From assembly GCF_001468135.1 (NCBI RefSeq), contig NZ_LNYU01000042.1:1-37539 (forward strand): a stretch of 37,539 bases of DNA, given 5' to 3'. Shown piece by piece: positions 20,206-28,627 of the stretch. Under the pieces are notes generated by a model. That model was given only the letters and a program-made list of their open reading frames with translations. It made no database searches and had not been told where the DNA came from. The DNA is from Legionella santicrucis. Its GTDB lineage: Bacteria > Pseudomonadota > Gammaproteobacteria > Legionellales > Legionellaceae. The translations under genes were made by a program, and so were the position numbers. Position 1 is the stretch's first letter; every line of letters starts with the position of its first letter.

Positions 20206-20977
20206 ATTGGCAAGTTGGAATGTTAATTCACTCAAGGTTAGATTAGAACAAGTAGTGTCCTGGTTGGATTCTTCTCATACAGATATCCTGGCGATACAAG
20301 AAACAAAATTAATTGATGAGAATTTTCCTAGGGCTGTATTTGTAGAAAAAGGTTATCATGTTGTATTTTCTGGACAAAAAACATACAATGGTGTGGCTAT
20401 TATTAGTCGATATCCTTTTTCTGATATTCTCACTGATATTCCAGATTTAGAGGATCCCCAACGACGGATTTTGATAGTAACTGTGGCAGGAATTCGTTTG
20501 ATCAATTTATATGTTCCTAATGGTTCCGAACTTACCTCAGATAAATATCAATATAAATTGAATTGGTTACAAAAAGTTACCCATTTTATTCAACAACAAA
20601 TGAGTATTTATCCTAAAATTGCTGTAGTTGGAGATTTTAATATTGCTCCTGAAGATCGAGATGTGCATGATCCTATTGAATGGGAAGGTTCTGTATTGGT
20701 AAGTCCCGCTGAGCGAAATGCTTTTGTTCAGCTACTACAACTTGGATTTCATGACAGCTTTAGAAATTTTATTCAGGAGGAACTCTCGTTTAGTTGGTGG
20801 GATTATCGTGCTGCAGCTTTTAGGCGTAATCGTGGTTTGCGTATTGATCATATCTTATTAAGTAAAGAATTGAATCATTTATGCAGACAATCAGTGATTG
20901 ACAAGGAGCCTAGAAAAGTAGAAAGGCCTTCGGACCATGCACCTGTTTGGGTGACATTGGAGTTAAATGAGATTTAA
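20198..20977 (+). CDS. exodeoxyribonuclease III family protein (second copy)
   Basis: A paralogue of the gene before it. The GTG at 20198 has AAAGGAG six bases upstream and yields 259 aa starting VLKLASWNVNS; an upstream in-frame ATG at 20177 is not needed. All catalytic residues are kept at the same numbers as the first copy: Glu35, Asp146/Asn148 in GDFNIAPED, and Asp246/His247 in SDHAP. The identity between the two copies looks moderate, so this is an old duplication or two distinct ExoIII subtypes, perhaps with different substrate preference (AP site versus 3' end trimming). Confidence 0.92.
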
Positions 20978-21044
20978 TTTGCGTTAAGTTTGTCATAGGG
21001 GACACATCTGTTTTCCCTTAAGAGTGTTTTATTTATCACAGAAT

Positions 21045-21070
21045 ATGCACCAAATTCAGCCTTGGTGCAT
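21045..21070. terminator. bidirectional terminator between ExoIII and Dps genes
   Basis: A perfect 9-bp inverted repeat (ATGCACCAA at 21045-21053 with TTGGTGCAT at 21062-21070) and an 8-base loop lie between convergent genes. Confidence 0.6.
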
Positions 21071-21100
21071 GGGCCGTGAACATAAGCTATAAACAGTACT

Positions 21101-21598
21101 TCATTTATTTTGTAGTGTTTCAAATAAAAACCAAATTCTTCTTTCTGTTTCGTCTATATATTCTTCGAGAATACTTGTTGTGGCAAAATCATTTCCTTTA
21201 TTGCATATTTCATGAGCTCTCCTCATATTTTTTAAAAAATCTTCATTGTCTTTTAGGAGTTGATGAAGCATTTCTTCAGCGGACAATATGTCATGATTAT
21301 CCTTAATCGTCTGTAGTTCTTTAATCTGCCCAATAGATTGGATTGTTTTTTCTCCTAATTTCCGGACTCGCTCTGCTAGAACATCAATCATTAAAAAAAT
21401 TTGCTCACTTTGTTCATCGAGTAAAAGATGATAATCGCGATAATGTGGCCCAGTCATATGCCAATGAAAATTTTTTGTTTTAACAAATAAAGCAAAAGTA
21501 TTAGCAACAAGTGGATTAATTACTTCAGCGATTTTTCGTCTATCTTTAATATCAAGATCATTGGGGGTATCCAGTTTATAAAGTTCCATTTTTTTCAT
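21101..21598 (-). CDS. dps: Dps-family ferritin-like DNA-protection protein
   Basis: Ferritin-like dodecamer that oxidises and stores iron and shields DNA under oxidative stress or starvation. The inter-subunit ferroxidase site is visible as NFHWHMTGPHYRDYHLLLDEQ (about residues 43-63), split here as NFHWHMTG and DYHLLLDEQ with the expected His and Asp/Glu ligands. Four-helix bundle with no extended basic N-terminal tail, so DNA binding may be weak. AAAGGAG precedes the ATG at 21598. It is divergent from rpmE across a 250-base region. Confidence 0.93.
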   Translation of the reverse strand: MKKMELYKLDTPNDLDIKDRRKIAEVINPLVANTFALFVKTKNFHWHMTGPHYRDYHLLLDEQSEQIFLMIDVLAERVRKLGEKTIQSIGQIKELQTIKDNHDILSAEEMLHQLLKDNEDFLKNMRRAHEICNKGNDFATTSILEEYIDETERRIWFLFETLQNK

Positions 21599-21791
21599 TT
21601 TATGCTCCTTTCGATTGATTAGGTATCTTAAGAATTAATTGTAGGCCATTATTATGAATAGTGATTTAAACACCGACGTCTTATACTAAAAGAGGTAAAA
21701 ACTAAAAGGTTGCAGCTATTAAAACGAGGATCGTTATCAGAAAAATTGCTTTAAAGAAGATTTTCTGCTATTGTTTCGCGTCATTTGTGTC

Positions 21792-21829
21792 GAGTATGGT
21801 GCCTGGCAATGGATCAGGTGGCGATACTC
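21792..21829 (+). promoter_or_regulatory. stem-loop in rpmE leader, candidate L31 autoregulatory element
   Basis: GAGTAT (21792-21797) pairs with ATACTC (21824-21829), and an inner CCTG (21802-21805) pairs with CAGG (21815-21818) through an asymmetric internal loop. The structure ends 21 bases before the L31 start codon. L31 leader motifs have been described in gammaproteobacteria and rpmE is autogenously controlled in E. coli; a match to these has not been tested. Confidence 0.4.
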
Positions 21830-21850
21830 ATAACTATAGAGAGTAGTATT

Positions 21851-22081
21851 ATGAAGGCATCAATTCATCCTGAATATAAAAAAGTTAAAGTAACGTGTAG
21901 TTGTGGTGAGGAATTTGAAACTCGCTCAACATTAGGTAAGGACTTGAACATTGAAGTATGTTCAAAATGTCATCCTTTCTATACGGGTAAGCAAAAATTA
22001 GTAGATACTGGTGGACGAGTTCAGAAGTTTCGTGATCGTTATAGCCAACGTGCTACATCTAATAAAGAAGAAAACAAATAA
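21851..22081 (+). CDS. rpmE: 50S ribosomal protein L31 (zinc-binding form)
   Basis: Large-subunit protein L31, 76 aa. The zinc-ribbon cysteines Cys16, Cys18, Cys37 and Cys40 are all present, so this is the C+ form, which needs zinc. The start [10 protein letters not shown] at 21851 is the universal L31 start; the longer in-frame frame from 21785 runs through the leader hairpin and is not coding. A strong terminator overlaps the stop codon. Confidence 0.97.
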   Translation: MKASIHPEYKKVKVTCSCGEEFETRSTLGKDLNIEVCSKCHPFYTGKQKLVDTGGRVQKFRDRYSQRATSNKEENK

Positions 22082-22112
22082 GGCGCGTTATTTTGCGCCT
22101 TATTTGTTTATG
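22078..22112 (+). terminator. Rho-independent terminator of rpmE
   Basis: ATAAGGCGC (22078-22086) pairs perfectly with GCGCCTTAT (22095-22103), 8-base loop, then TTGTTTATG. The stem includes the stop codon. Confidence 0.85.
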
Positions 22113-22299
22113 CTTCATTCGAAGTATAACTTATTGACAGATTGCTGCCTTCGATGTAAATTTTTGTTGGTTGTTAAGTCTTAATAATTCAATTCTTGTT
22201 TAAGTCCTTATTATTCCTTAGCTATTTCTCTTTAGAATTAGGAGTGGCTCAGATGCTTGTGTCTGAGAGCTTAGGATAAGCGATGAATTGATAATGGTT

Positions 22300-22318
22300 G
22301 TAAGATTCCGGATCTTAC
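22300..22318. promoter_or_regulatory. 19-bp palindrome upstream of malic enzyme, candidate operator or attenuator
   Basis: GTAAGAT and ATCTTAC flank a 5-base centre (TCCGG), 34 bases before the start codon. A second hairpin (CTCAGA at 22248-22253 with TCTGAG at 22262-22267) lies just upstream. Together they make a structured leader or operator region. No regulator is encoded next to it. Confidence 0.35.
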
Positions 22319-22352
22319 TTAAAATTTCATTTTATTTAAGAGAGTAAGTACT

Positions 22353-23576
22353 TTGGATAACGAAGTTTTGAAACAATGTGCATTGAACTATCACGAATTT
22401 CCCACTCCTGGGAAACTTGGTGTTCATGTAACCAAATCAACAGACTCTCAGAGTGATTTATCCTTGGCTTATACACCTGGTGTCGCAGCTCCGGTAATTG
22501 CTATAGCAGAAAATCCTGAAAATGCTTATCGTTACACCAATAAAGGAAATTTAGTAGCGGTAATGACTAATGGTACTGCGGTTCTTGGCTTAGGTGATCT
22601 CGGTCCTCTTGCAAGTAAGCCTGTTATGGAAGGAAAAGCAGTTTTATTTAAGCGTTTTGCCGGTATTGATGTGTTTGATATAGAAATTGATGCTCACGAC
22701 CCCCAAGCTTTTATTGCTACAGCAAAACGAATTTCTCCCACATTTGGAGGGATTAATTTAGAAGATCTGAAAGCCCCAGAATGTTTTGAAATTGAACAGG
22801 CTTTAATTGAACAATTAAATATCCCAGTTTTCCATGATGATCAACATGGAACTGCTATTGTAGTTGCCGCAGGTTTGCTAAATGCCCTTGAATTACAACA
22901 AAAAAAATTATCTGAAGCACGAATTGTTTGTATAGGAGCCGGTGCTGCGGGAATCGCCTCAATGCGCTTACTTGCTGCCTTGGGTGCTCATAAAGAAAAT
23001 ATGTTGCTTTTGGATACTAAAGGCGTTATTCATTCGGGCCGTACTGATTTAAATGCCTATAAATTTGCTTTTTCACGTACTACTGAATGCAGAACCTTAG
23101 CCGATGCATTAGTTGATGCAGATGTTTTTATCGGTGTTGCGAAGCCAGATTTGTTAGATGCTAATTTATTAAAACGAATGGCACCTAGGCCCATTATTTT
23201 CGCGTTATCAAACCCTGACCCTGAAATCAGACCTGAAATAGCCCATAGCGTACGTGACGATCTAGTCATAGCTACTGGACGTAGTGACTACCCTAATCAG
23301 GTAAACAATGTATTATGTTTTCCATATATTTTTCGTGGCGCATTGGATGTACGTGCTAAATGTATTAATCAATCCATGCAAATTGCGGCAGTTGAGTCAA
23401 TCCGCCAATTAGTGCATGAGCCAGTTCCCCAGGTAGTGAAGGATAATTACCCAGGTGTTACGTATTGGGAGTTTGGTCCTAACTATATTCTTCCAAAGCC
23501 TATCGATCCTCGTTTGCGAGAACGAGTTCCAGTTGCTGTAGCCCAAGCTGCAATAGCAAGTGGCGTAAGTCAATGA
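22353..23576 (+). CDS. malic enzyme, short single-domain form
   Basis: Oxidative decarboxylation of malate to pyruvate with NAD(P)+, giving reducing power and pyruvate. Starts at TTG 22353; 407 aa. Landmarks: SLAYTPGVA with Tyr40, [12 protein letters not shown] with Lys95, [14 protein letters not shown] and FHDDQHGTA (metal Asp/Glu), then a Rossmann GxGxxG segment (IGAGAAGIA, about 194-202). It lacks the C-terminal phosphotransacetylase-like domain of MaeB, so it is the short bacterial type. NAD versus NADP preference cannot be told. The gene appears to be monocistronic, 187 bases before the MFS pair. Confidence 0.93.
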   Translation: MDNEVLKQCALNYHEFPTPGKLGVHVTKSTDSQSDLSLAYTPGVAAPVIAIAENPENAYRYTNKGNLVAVMTNGTAVLGLGDLGPLASKPVMEGKAVLFKRFAGIDVFDIEIDAHDPQAFIATAKRISPTFGGINLEDLKAPECFEIEQALIEQLNIPVFHDDQHGTAIVVAAGLLNALELQQKKLSEARIVCIGAGAAGIASMRLLAALGAHKENMLLLDTKGVIHSGRTDLNAYKFAFSRTTECRTLADALVDADVFIGVAKPDLLDANLLKRMAPRPIIFALSNPDPEIRPEIAHSVRDDLVIATGRSDYPNQVNNVLCFPYIFRGALDVRAKCINQSMQIAAVESIRQLVHEPVPQVVKDNYPGVTYWEFGPNYILPKPIDPRLRERVPVAVAQAAIASGVSQ

Positions 23577-23763
23577 GTTGTATGTAATTTAAAATAAAAA
23601 GTAGCATCCCATATGCAATAAGGGATCTCTGGGTGTAGAAGTATGCCGTATGAGATATGCCTGGTTGTGTCTAGGATAAATAGGTGAATTAAATAAAAGA
23701 GTATTTACCGCCTTAGATTAAGACTGTAGATGCTTTTGCTTAACCAATGTTAAGGAGATAACC

Positions 23764-25062
23764 TTGCTTTCTGAAAACCGTAGAAATTACGCATTAATTG
23801 GATGGCTTATTTGTGGTCTTGGAGCCATGTTTTATAGTTACGAGTATTTGCTGCGGATCGCGCCTAGTGCGATGGAAACGGCACTGCGTGAGCATTTTAA
23901 TTTATCTGCTACAGGATTTGGGAATATTTCATCTGTTTATTATTATGCTTATGTTCCTATGCAATTACCCGTGGGAATCATGATGGACCGCTACGGTCCT
24001 AGGCGATTATTAACTTTTGCATGTTTAATTTGTGTCATTGGAACTTTTTTATTTACAGGAACAACAGATTTTTGGGTTGCGGCCTCGGGACGATTTTTGG
24101 TTGGGTTAGGTTCTGCATTTGCATTTGTTGGTGTATTAAAGTTAGCAACAATCTGGTTGCCCGAAAATAAGCTTGCTATGGTTTCAGGAATCACTTCGGC
24201 ATTAGGAACGGTTGGTGCTATGCTAGGTGATAATTTTTTAGAAATATTTGTTCATAGATTAGGTTGGATCAGGACCCTAAATATGACCGCTTTTTTTGGT
24301 ATTGCATTAACCTTTATCTTATGGTTAGGTATTCATGATAAAAAAGGTCGTTACAGACAGAGCGGTACTGTTTCTTCTTTTAAAAAAGGTATGATTGACT
24401 TAGGTATTATTGCACGTAATAAGCAAATATGGGTTAATGGATTATTTGGGTGTTTGGTTTATTTACCTACAACAGTTTTTGCTGAATTGTGGGGAATTCC
24501 CTATTTAAGGCATGCTCATGGATTATCTGCACATGGCGCCGGTGTGGCGAATTCGTTGCTTTTCTTAGGTTTTACTTTAGGAGCTCCATTGATGGGGTAT
24601 TTTTCTGATCGCATAGCACGCAGAAAATTACCTATGCTTTTAGGGGCTAGTGTTGCTACTGTATTGATGCTGGTTATTCTGTATTTTCCGGGGTTGAGCG
24701 AGAGTAATGTACAAATCCTCATGTTTTTATTAGGATTATTTTATAGTGCACAAGCGATTGTATTCGCAGTTGGACGGGAGTTGAGCCCTGGTGAAGCCGC
24801 AGGTACGGCGATGGCCTTAACAAACATGATCGTTATGTTAGGCGGTATGTTATTGCAGCCTTTAGTAGGATACTTATTGGATTTTAGTTACTCTTTACGT
24901 AGTGGCGCTTCTCTTTCAACGGCATTAGTAGTTGAGAATGTACATAAACTCTATAACATGACTGATTATCGTATTGCTTTAGCATTTATACCTATAGGTA
25001 TGTGTATAGCTGCTTTATTAACATTCTTTTTAAAGGAAACACACGCTCATGCACCTAAATGA
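23764..25062 (+). CDS. MFS transporter, Pht-like (third in window)
   Basis: Twelve-helix MFS protein, 432 aa, starting at TTG 23764 with AAGGAG upstream. Motif A reads PVGIMMDRYGPRRLL near residue 70; the N-terminus GAMFYSYEYLLRIAPS and the ASGRFLVGLGSAFAFVGVLKL helix are typical of the Legionella Pht group, which imports amino acids or other nutrients. It overlaps the next gene by 14 bases and is its paralogue. It is more distant from the two transporters at 12.2-14.8 kb. Substrate unknown. Confidence 0.87.
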   Translation: MLSENRRNYALIGWLICGLGAMFYSYEYLLRIAPSAMETALREHFNLSATGFGNISSVYYYAYVPMQLPVGIMMDRYGPRRLLTFACLICVIGTFLFTGTTDFWVAASGRFLVGLGSAFAFVGVLKLATIWLPENKLAMVSGITSALGTVGAMLGDNFLEIFVHRLGWIRTLNMTAFFGIALTFILWLGIHDKKGRYRQSGTVSSFKKGMIDLGIIARNKQIWVNGLFGCLVYLPTTVFAELWGIPYLRHAHGLSAHGAGVANSLLFLGFTLGAPLMGYFSDRIARRKLPMLLGASVATVLMLVILYFPGLSESNVQILMFLLGLFYSAQAIVFAVGRELSPGEAAGTAMALTNMIVMLGGMLLQPLVGYLLDFSYSLRSGASLSTALVVENVHKLYNMTDYRIALAFIPIGMCIAALLTFFLKETHAHAPK

Positions 25063-26320
25063 AATTGTTTCAAGAAAACAGCTGCTGTTAGGCCTATTTA
25101 TCTGCTTTGTTGGGGCCGTGTTTTATTGTTATGAGTTTATTTTACGCATCATTCCAGGTGTGTTACAGACTGAACTCAGTACTGCATTAGGCCATATTTC
25201 AGCAACCACTTTTGGTCAGATATCTGCCCTATATTATTTTGCATATTCTCCCATGCAAATGCCTGTTGGGATGTTAATGGATAGATTTGGTCCAAGACGA
25301 TTGCTAACGTTTGCTTGTCTTTGTTGTACTGTAGGTTCATGGATGTTTACACTTACCTCATCTATGTTTTTAGTCGGTTCAGGACGTTTTTTAGTGGGTT
25401 TTGGCTCTTCCTTTGCTTTTGTTGGTGTGCTTTCCCTTGCGTTACATTGGTTACCTAGACGTTATTTTTCTTTAGTTGCAGGTCTAATGACCACACTTGG
25501 AATGCTAGGTCTTGTTTATGGTGAAGTAAAAATTACTGAATGGTCTCAAAGTATAGGTTGGGAGCAAGTATTAATCTTAATCGCTATTGTTGGTGCTGGA
25601 CTGAGTGTACTGATGTTGTTGGTCGTTCGTGATGGACCAGAAGGGCATCAACCAAATAATCATCCTTTACCAGAATTTTTTCGAAATGTGCTTAAAGTAC
25701 TTGTTGCTCCTGAAGTTTGGGTTATCGGCTTTGTTGGCGCTTGTTTGTATACTTCTTTATCTGTATTTGGTGAATTATGGGGAAAAACGTATTTGGAACA
25801 AGCCCATCATTTAACTAAAGTTGAAGCAGCTAAGACGGTTTCCGCAGTATTTTTGGGTTGGGCCGTAGGGGCTCCTGTTGCGGGGTATTTATCAGATCGC
25901 TCGGGAAAACGTTTATTACCATTAGTTTTAGGTGCCATTTTTGCTTTAATTTGCATCAGCCTTGTTTTGTATTGCCCAGGATTATCTTATTTTAGTCTCA
26001 ATGTCTTATTGTTTTTATATGGCGTGTTTAGTGCTACAGAAATTATCGTATTTATTATGGCTAAAGAATGCAGCGGTGCTCAATTATCAGGTACCGTTTT
26101 TGCTGCGACTAACATGATAATTTCTCTTGCCGGGGCCGTGTTCCAACCTTTAGTGGGTAAATTATTGGATACGTTTGGTGATAGTGGTATTGTAAAAGGA
26201 GAACATATTTACACTGTTGTGGATTATCAAGTTGCTTTATCCATATTACCTCTGTCACTGTTATTAGTTACTATTCTTGCGTTTTTTATTAAAGATCATA
26301 AAGACCACCCGATTGTTTAA
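25049..26320 (+). CDS. MFS transporter, Pht-like (fourth in window)
   Basis: Tandem paralogue of the preceding transporter, 423 aa. ATG 25049 lies 14 bases inside the upstream gene, implying coupled translation. Shared features: FYCYEFILRIIPG, PVGMLMDRFGPRRLLTFACL and GSGRFLVGFGSSFAFVGVLSL. A hairpin terminator follows its stop. Tandem Pht genes of this kind often have different substrates despite clear homology. Confidence 0.87.
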   Translation: MHLNEIVSRKQLLLGLFICFVGAVFYCYEFILRIIPGVLQTELSTALGHISATTFGQISALYYFAYSPMQMPVGMLMDRFGPRRLLTFACLCCTVGSWMFTLTSSMFLVGSGRFLVGFGSSFAFVGVLSLALHWLPRRYFSLVAGLMTTLGMLGLVYGEVKITEWSQSIGWEQVLILIAIVGAGLSVLMLLVVRDGPEGHQPNNHPLPEFFRNVLKVLVAPEVWVIGFVGACLYTSLSVFGELWGKTYLEQAHHLTKVEAAKTVSAVFLGWAVGAPVAGYLSDRSGKRLLPLVLGAIFALICISLVLYCPGLSYFSLNVLLFLYGVFSATEIIVFIMAKECSGAQLSGTVFAATNMIISLAGAVFQPLVGKLLDTFGDSGIVKGEHIYTVVDYQVALSILPLSLLLVTILAFFIKDHKDHPIV

Positions 26321-26353
26321 GTAAAAAGTCACGTAACATATTAACTCTTGGTT

Positions 26354-26380
26354 AAACGGCCAAATATGGCCGTTTCTTGC
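26354..26380 (+). terminator. terminator of the second MFS pair
   Basis: AAACGGCCA (26354-26362) and TGGCCGTTT (26367-26375) form a perfect 9-bp stem with a 4-base loop, followed by CTTGC. Confidence 0.7.
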
Positions 26381-26448
26381 TCGAGTTGAATGGTCAATGG
26401 TGCTCAGCAGCATAACGAAATTAGAAATCACGGATGTTAAAGTGCGCC

Positions 26449-26566
26449 ACCTTCTGCGTCAGCAGGAGGTCTATTAAAAGTTATGTTGCAAGGTGAGATT
26501 TCTACTACGGCATGTTGATTTTAGACCTTCCGTTTTTGCGGAAGGCGATCTTTATAAGTCCTTTTT
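26449..26566 (+). ncRNA. structured intergenic segment, possible small RNA
   Basis: Two further hairpins follow the MFS terminator: ACCTTCTGC with GCAGGAGGT (26449-26470, one G-U pair, 4-base loop) and CCTTCCG with CGGAAGG (26526-26545, 6-base loop), the latter trailed by ATCTTTAT and, 20 bases on, a run of seven T. The set could be the body and terminator of a short forward RNA beginning after 26380, or the second hairpin could instead end the minus-strand gene at 26598. No promoter was identified with confidence. Confidence 0.25.
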
Positions 26567-26597
26567 TTAGGGATAATAGATGTTCAATAGAGTCGCA

Positions 26598-27380
26598 TTA
26601 GCGTCTTGGCCCCTCTGATATTGAATCATCTCCCTTCATTTCTGCTGATAATTGTTGATTGGTAGAGGAATTTAATTCACTTCCTTCTTGTTTACTGGAA
26701 AAGTCATTTATATTGCTCTTTATATTGTCAAATGATGGTGTATTCTTAAGAGCGCTCAAGGGTAGGTCTGGTGAGTTCTCAACGGGTTTAGATGAGTTCT
26801 CAACAGGTTTAGGGGTAGGTGAATTCTCTACAAATTTAGGGGAATTCTCAGAAGACGTTGGTATAGGGAGATCGTTATAATTTTTTCCTGCGCGCAGTTG
26901 GTCAACAAGCTCCTTATATCCTCCTTCTGGGAATGCCTTGTTAGTTCGGGGATCAATGAGCTCGCCATTTTTAGTAAGTGCAATTACGTCACCACCCATG
27001 CTGACCTTACCGTCCACTCCTTGTTTTGCTAAATATCTGAGAAAGTCTTCTTCAGCTTCAGTATTCTTAAATTGCAGTGTTATTCTGCCATTATCTTCGT
27101 CTACTTTTAACTTATTTTCATCTTCATTAAAATCGGGTTTTTGCTTTTTGTATTTTTTAAGCCAGTCTTGACAAATTTGTTCTAGATCGTGATTTTTGTT
27201 AGGATCTTTTTTAACGTCCATATTTTTTGTATTTTGCTCTATCTCCTGGTTTGGGTTTAACATTTCCTGGTTGTTAGCTGCTCTAGTTGCTTGAGCTTGC
27301 TCCATCATTTGTTGGTTATCTTTTTGTTTCTGTGCTTCAATTTCATTTAGTTTTTGTATATCTTGTTGAGTAGTAGCCAT
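26598..27380 (-). CDS. unknown hydrophilic protein with VENS repeats, candidate effector
   Basis: Not recognised. GGAG lies six bases before the ATG at 27380. The 260-aa protein has three parts: a Gln/Asn/Glu-rich N-terminus (about 1-65) likely coiled or disordered; a compact central module (about 66-175) containing DWLKKYKKQKPDF, LQFKNTEAEEDFLRYLAKQG, VIALTKNGELI and KAFPEGGYKELV; and a disordered C-terminus with three degenerate repeats of the type VENSP/VENSS-x-P (about 181-202). The central pattern (F-x-N... FLR-x-LA, VIA-x-x-x-x-G-x-L, then F-x-x-G) resembles, from memory, a small domain repeated among Legionella Dot/Icm effectors. No signal peptide or membrane helix. Effector role is inference. 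Confidence 0.7.
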   Translation of the reverse strand: MATTQQDIQKLNEIEAQKQKDNQQMMEQAQATRAANNQEMLNPNQEIEQNTKNMDVKKDPNKNHDLEQICQDWLKKYKKQKPDFNEDENKLKVDEDNGRITLQFKNTEAEEDFLRYLAKQGVDGKVSMGGDVIALTKNGELIDPRTNKAFPEGGYKELVDQLRAGKNYNDLPIPTSSENSPKFVENSPTPKPVENSSKPVENSPDLPLSALKNTPSFDNIKSNINDFSSKQEGSELNSSTNQQLSAEMKGDDSISEGPRR

Positions 27381-27647
27381 TCAATTCTCCAAATATTTTG
27401 CGTATACAATAGAGTGCGAATTTTCGATAGCACTTAAGTGATAATCATATTTAATCATGTTGATCAAAATGAGTCCAATTCATTGGATTTATATATGATA
27501 TGAAATTATTAAACAGTTATAATTTTTCAATTGGTTACGCAAAAAACGGCTATTATTTAATAGCTCATAAACATAATTTTTTATTCTAAAAAGTCAGTAA
27601 TTATTTAAAGTTCAGCCTTTACTGAGAGATAAAAAATTGAGTAATGT

Positions 27648-28463
27648 TTAATTAAATATTGCAATTAATTCGTTGACGGGTTGTCGCATAGAGCCTTGAC
27701 AGTTGATAAAACGAGAGACTGGGAAGCTTTTGATCTCTGCTTTTCTATAGTGATGGCGGGTAAATTCAGTATCATGGTTAGAGAGAATAACTGGAATGCC
27801 TTTTGCTGCTGTTTCTTTGGCAAGCTCAGTCAACTCAATTTGATCCTCATTGGTAAATAACTTTTTATTGTAAGGTAAATGGGGTGTTTTATCTGAAAGT
27901 GGCACATAAGGCGGATCGCAATAGATTACATCCCCTCGCTCTGCATATTCAAAGGTTTTTCTAAAATCGTTATGAATAAATTCAGCACATTGACTTTTTT
28001 GATGAAACAGGTGCATTTCTTTGTGTGGAAAATAAGGTTTTGTATAAAGTCCAAAAGGGACGTTATAGATTCCTTTGGAGTTATAGCGACACAAACCATT
28101 ATAACCATGTCTATTGAGGTAAAGAAAATAAGCTGATTTTTGTGGTGAATAAGGTGAGGCATTAAAATCAGTTCTTATCTGATAGTATTTCTCTTTACGA
28201 TTGAATTCAGGATGAAAAAAAGAGGCACAATACCTAACAAATGGATCACCTTGTTGTTGTAATAGGGTAAATAAATGGATTAAATCAAGATTACTTTCAG
28301 CAAGGAGATAAGAAGAATAATTGGTATTCATAAAAACAACACCGGAGCCTGTGAAAGGCTCAATTAAGCGTTTGCCCGGAGGAAGAAGAGGAACAATCTT
28401 TTCCAAGCAGTTGTATTTACTACCTGCCCATTTTAGAAAAGGTCTTATTTTAATCATAGACAT
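27648..28463 (-). CDS. Dam-type DNA adenine-N6 methyltransferase
   Basis: Class I/alpha adenine methyltransferase of the Dam/DpnM family, which transfers methyl from S-adenosylmethionine to adenine, usually in GATC. With the ATG at 28463 the protein is 271 aa. The N-terminal SAM motif reads FLKWAGSK (Dam has KWAGGK, so the second Gly is Ser), followed by EPFTGSGVVFMN; the catalytic motif IV is DPPY at 183-186. NRHGYNGLCRYNSKG is the Dam target-recognition region. The start is uncertain: GTG 28469, ATG 28463 and ATG 28457 are in frame and none has a strong ribosome binding site. No restriction partner is visible; the neighbours are unknown effector-like genes, so it may be an orphan regulatory or mobile-associated methylase. 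Confidence 0.92.
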   Translation of the reverse strand: MSMIKIRPFLKWAGSKYNCLEKIVPLLPPGKRLIEPFTGSGVVFMNTNYSSYLLAESNLDLIHLFTLLQQQGDPFVRYCASFFHPEFNRKEKYYQIRTDFNASPYSPQKSAYFLYLNRHGYNGLCRYNSKGIYNVPFGLYTKPYFPHKEMHLFHQKSQCAEFIHNDFRKTFEYAERGDVIYCDPPYVPLSDKTPHLPYNKKLFTNEDQIELTELAKETAAKGIPVILSNHDTEFTRHHYRKAEIKSFPVSRFINCQGSMRQPVNELIAIFN

Positions 28464-28589
28464 TACCACGATTGATTCAGAAAGAAGTATTGCTTATTTT
28501 TAAGAAAAAAAACAGAATTTTCTTATTCCATTCTTTGTGTATTTGAACTGGATTCCGTGTAACTTGTATATATTATAACGTGGACTAGT

Positions 28590-28621
28590 GACATAAAAGA
28601 CATTTTTATGTCTTTTATGTC
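28590..28621 (-). terminator. perfect 14-bp hairpin after the 507-aa gene
   Basis: 28590-28603 pairs perfectly with 28608-28621 (core ACATAAAAGACAT) around TTTT. It lies seven bases beyond the stop of the minus-strand gene. Confidence 0.7.
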
Positions 28622-28627
28622 GTTTCA

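Noticed and set aside
21785..21850. Upstream extension of the L31 reading frame
   Set aside because: It runs through the leader hairpin; L31 proteins begin with MK-x-x-IHP.
22171..22217. Near-direct repeat AAGTC-TTA-TAATTC before the malic enzyme gene
   Set aside because: Two loose copies in AT-rich DNA; not enough for a CRISPR, an iteron or an operator array.
28590..28621. Perfect 14-bp palindrome as a protein operator
   Set aside because: Its place directly after a stop codon fits a terminator better.
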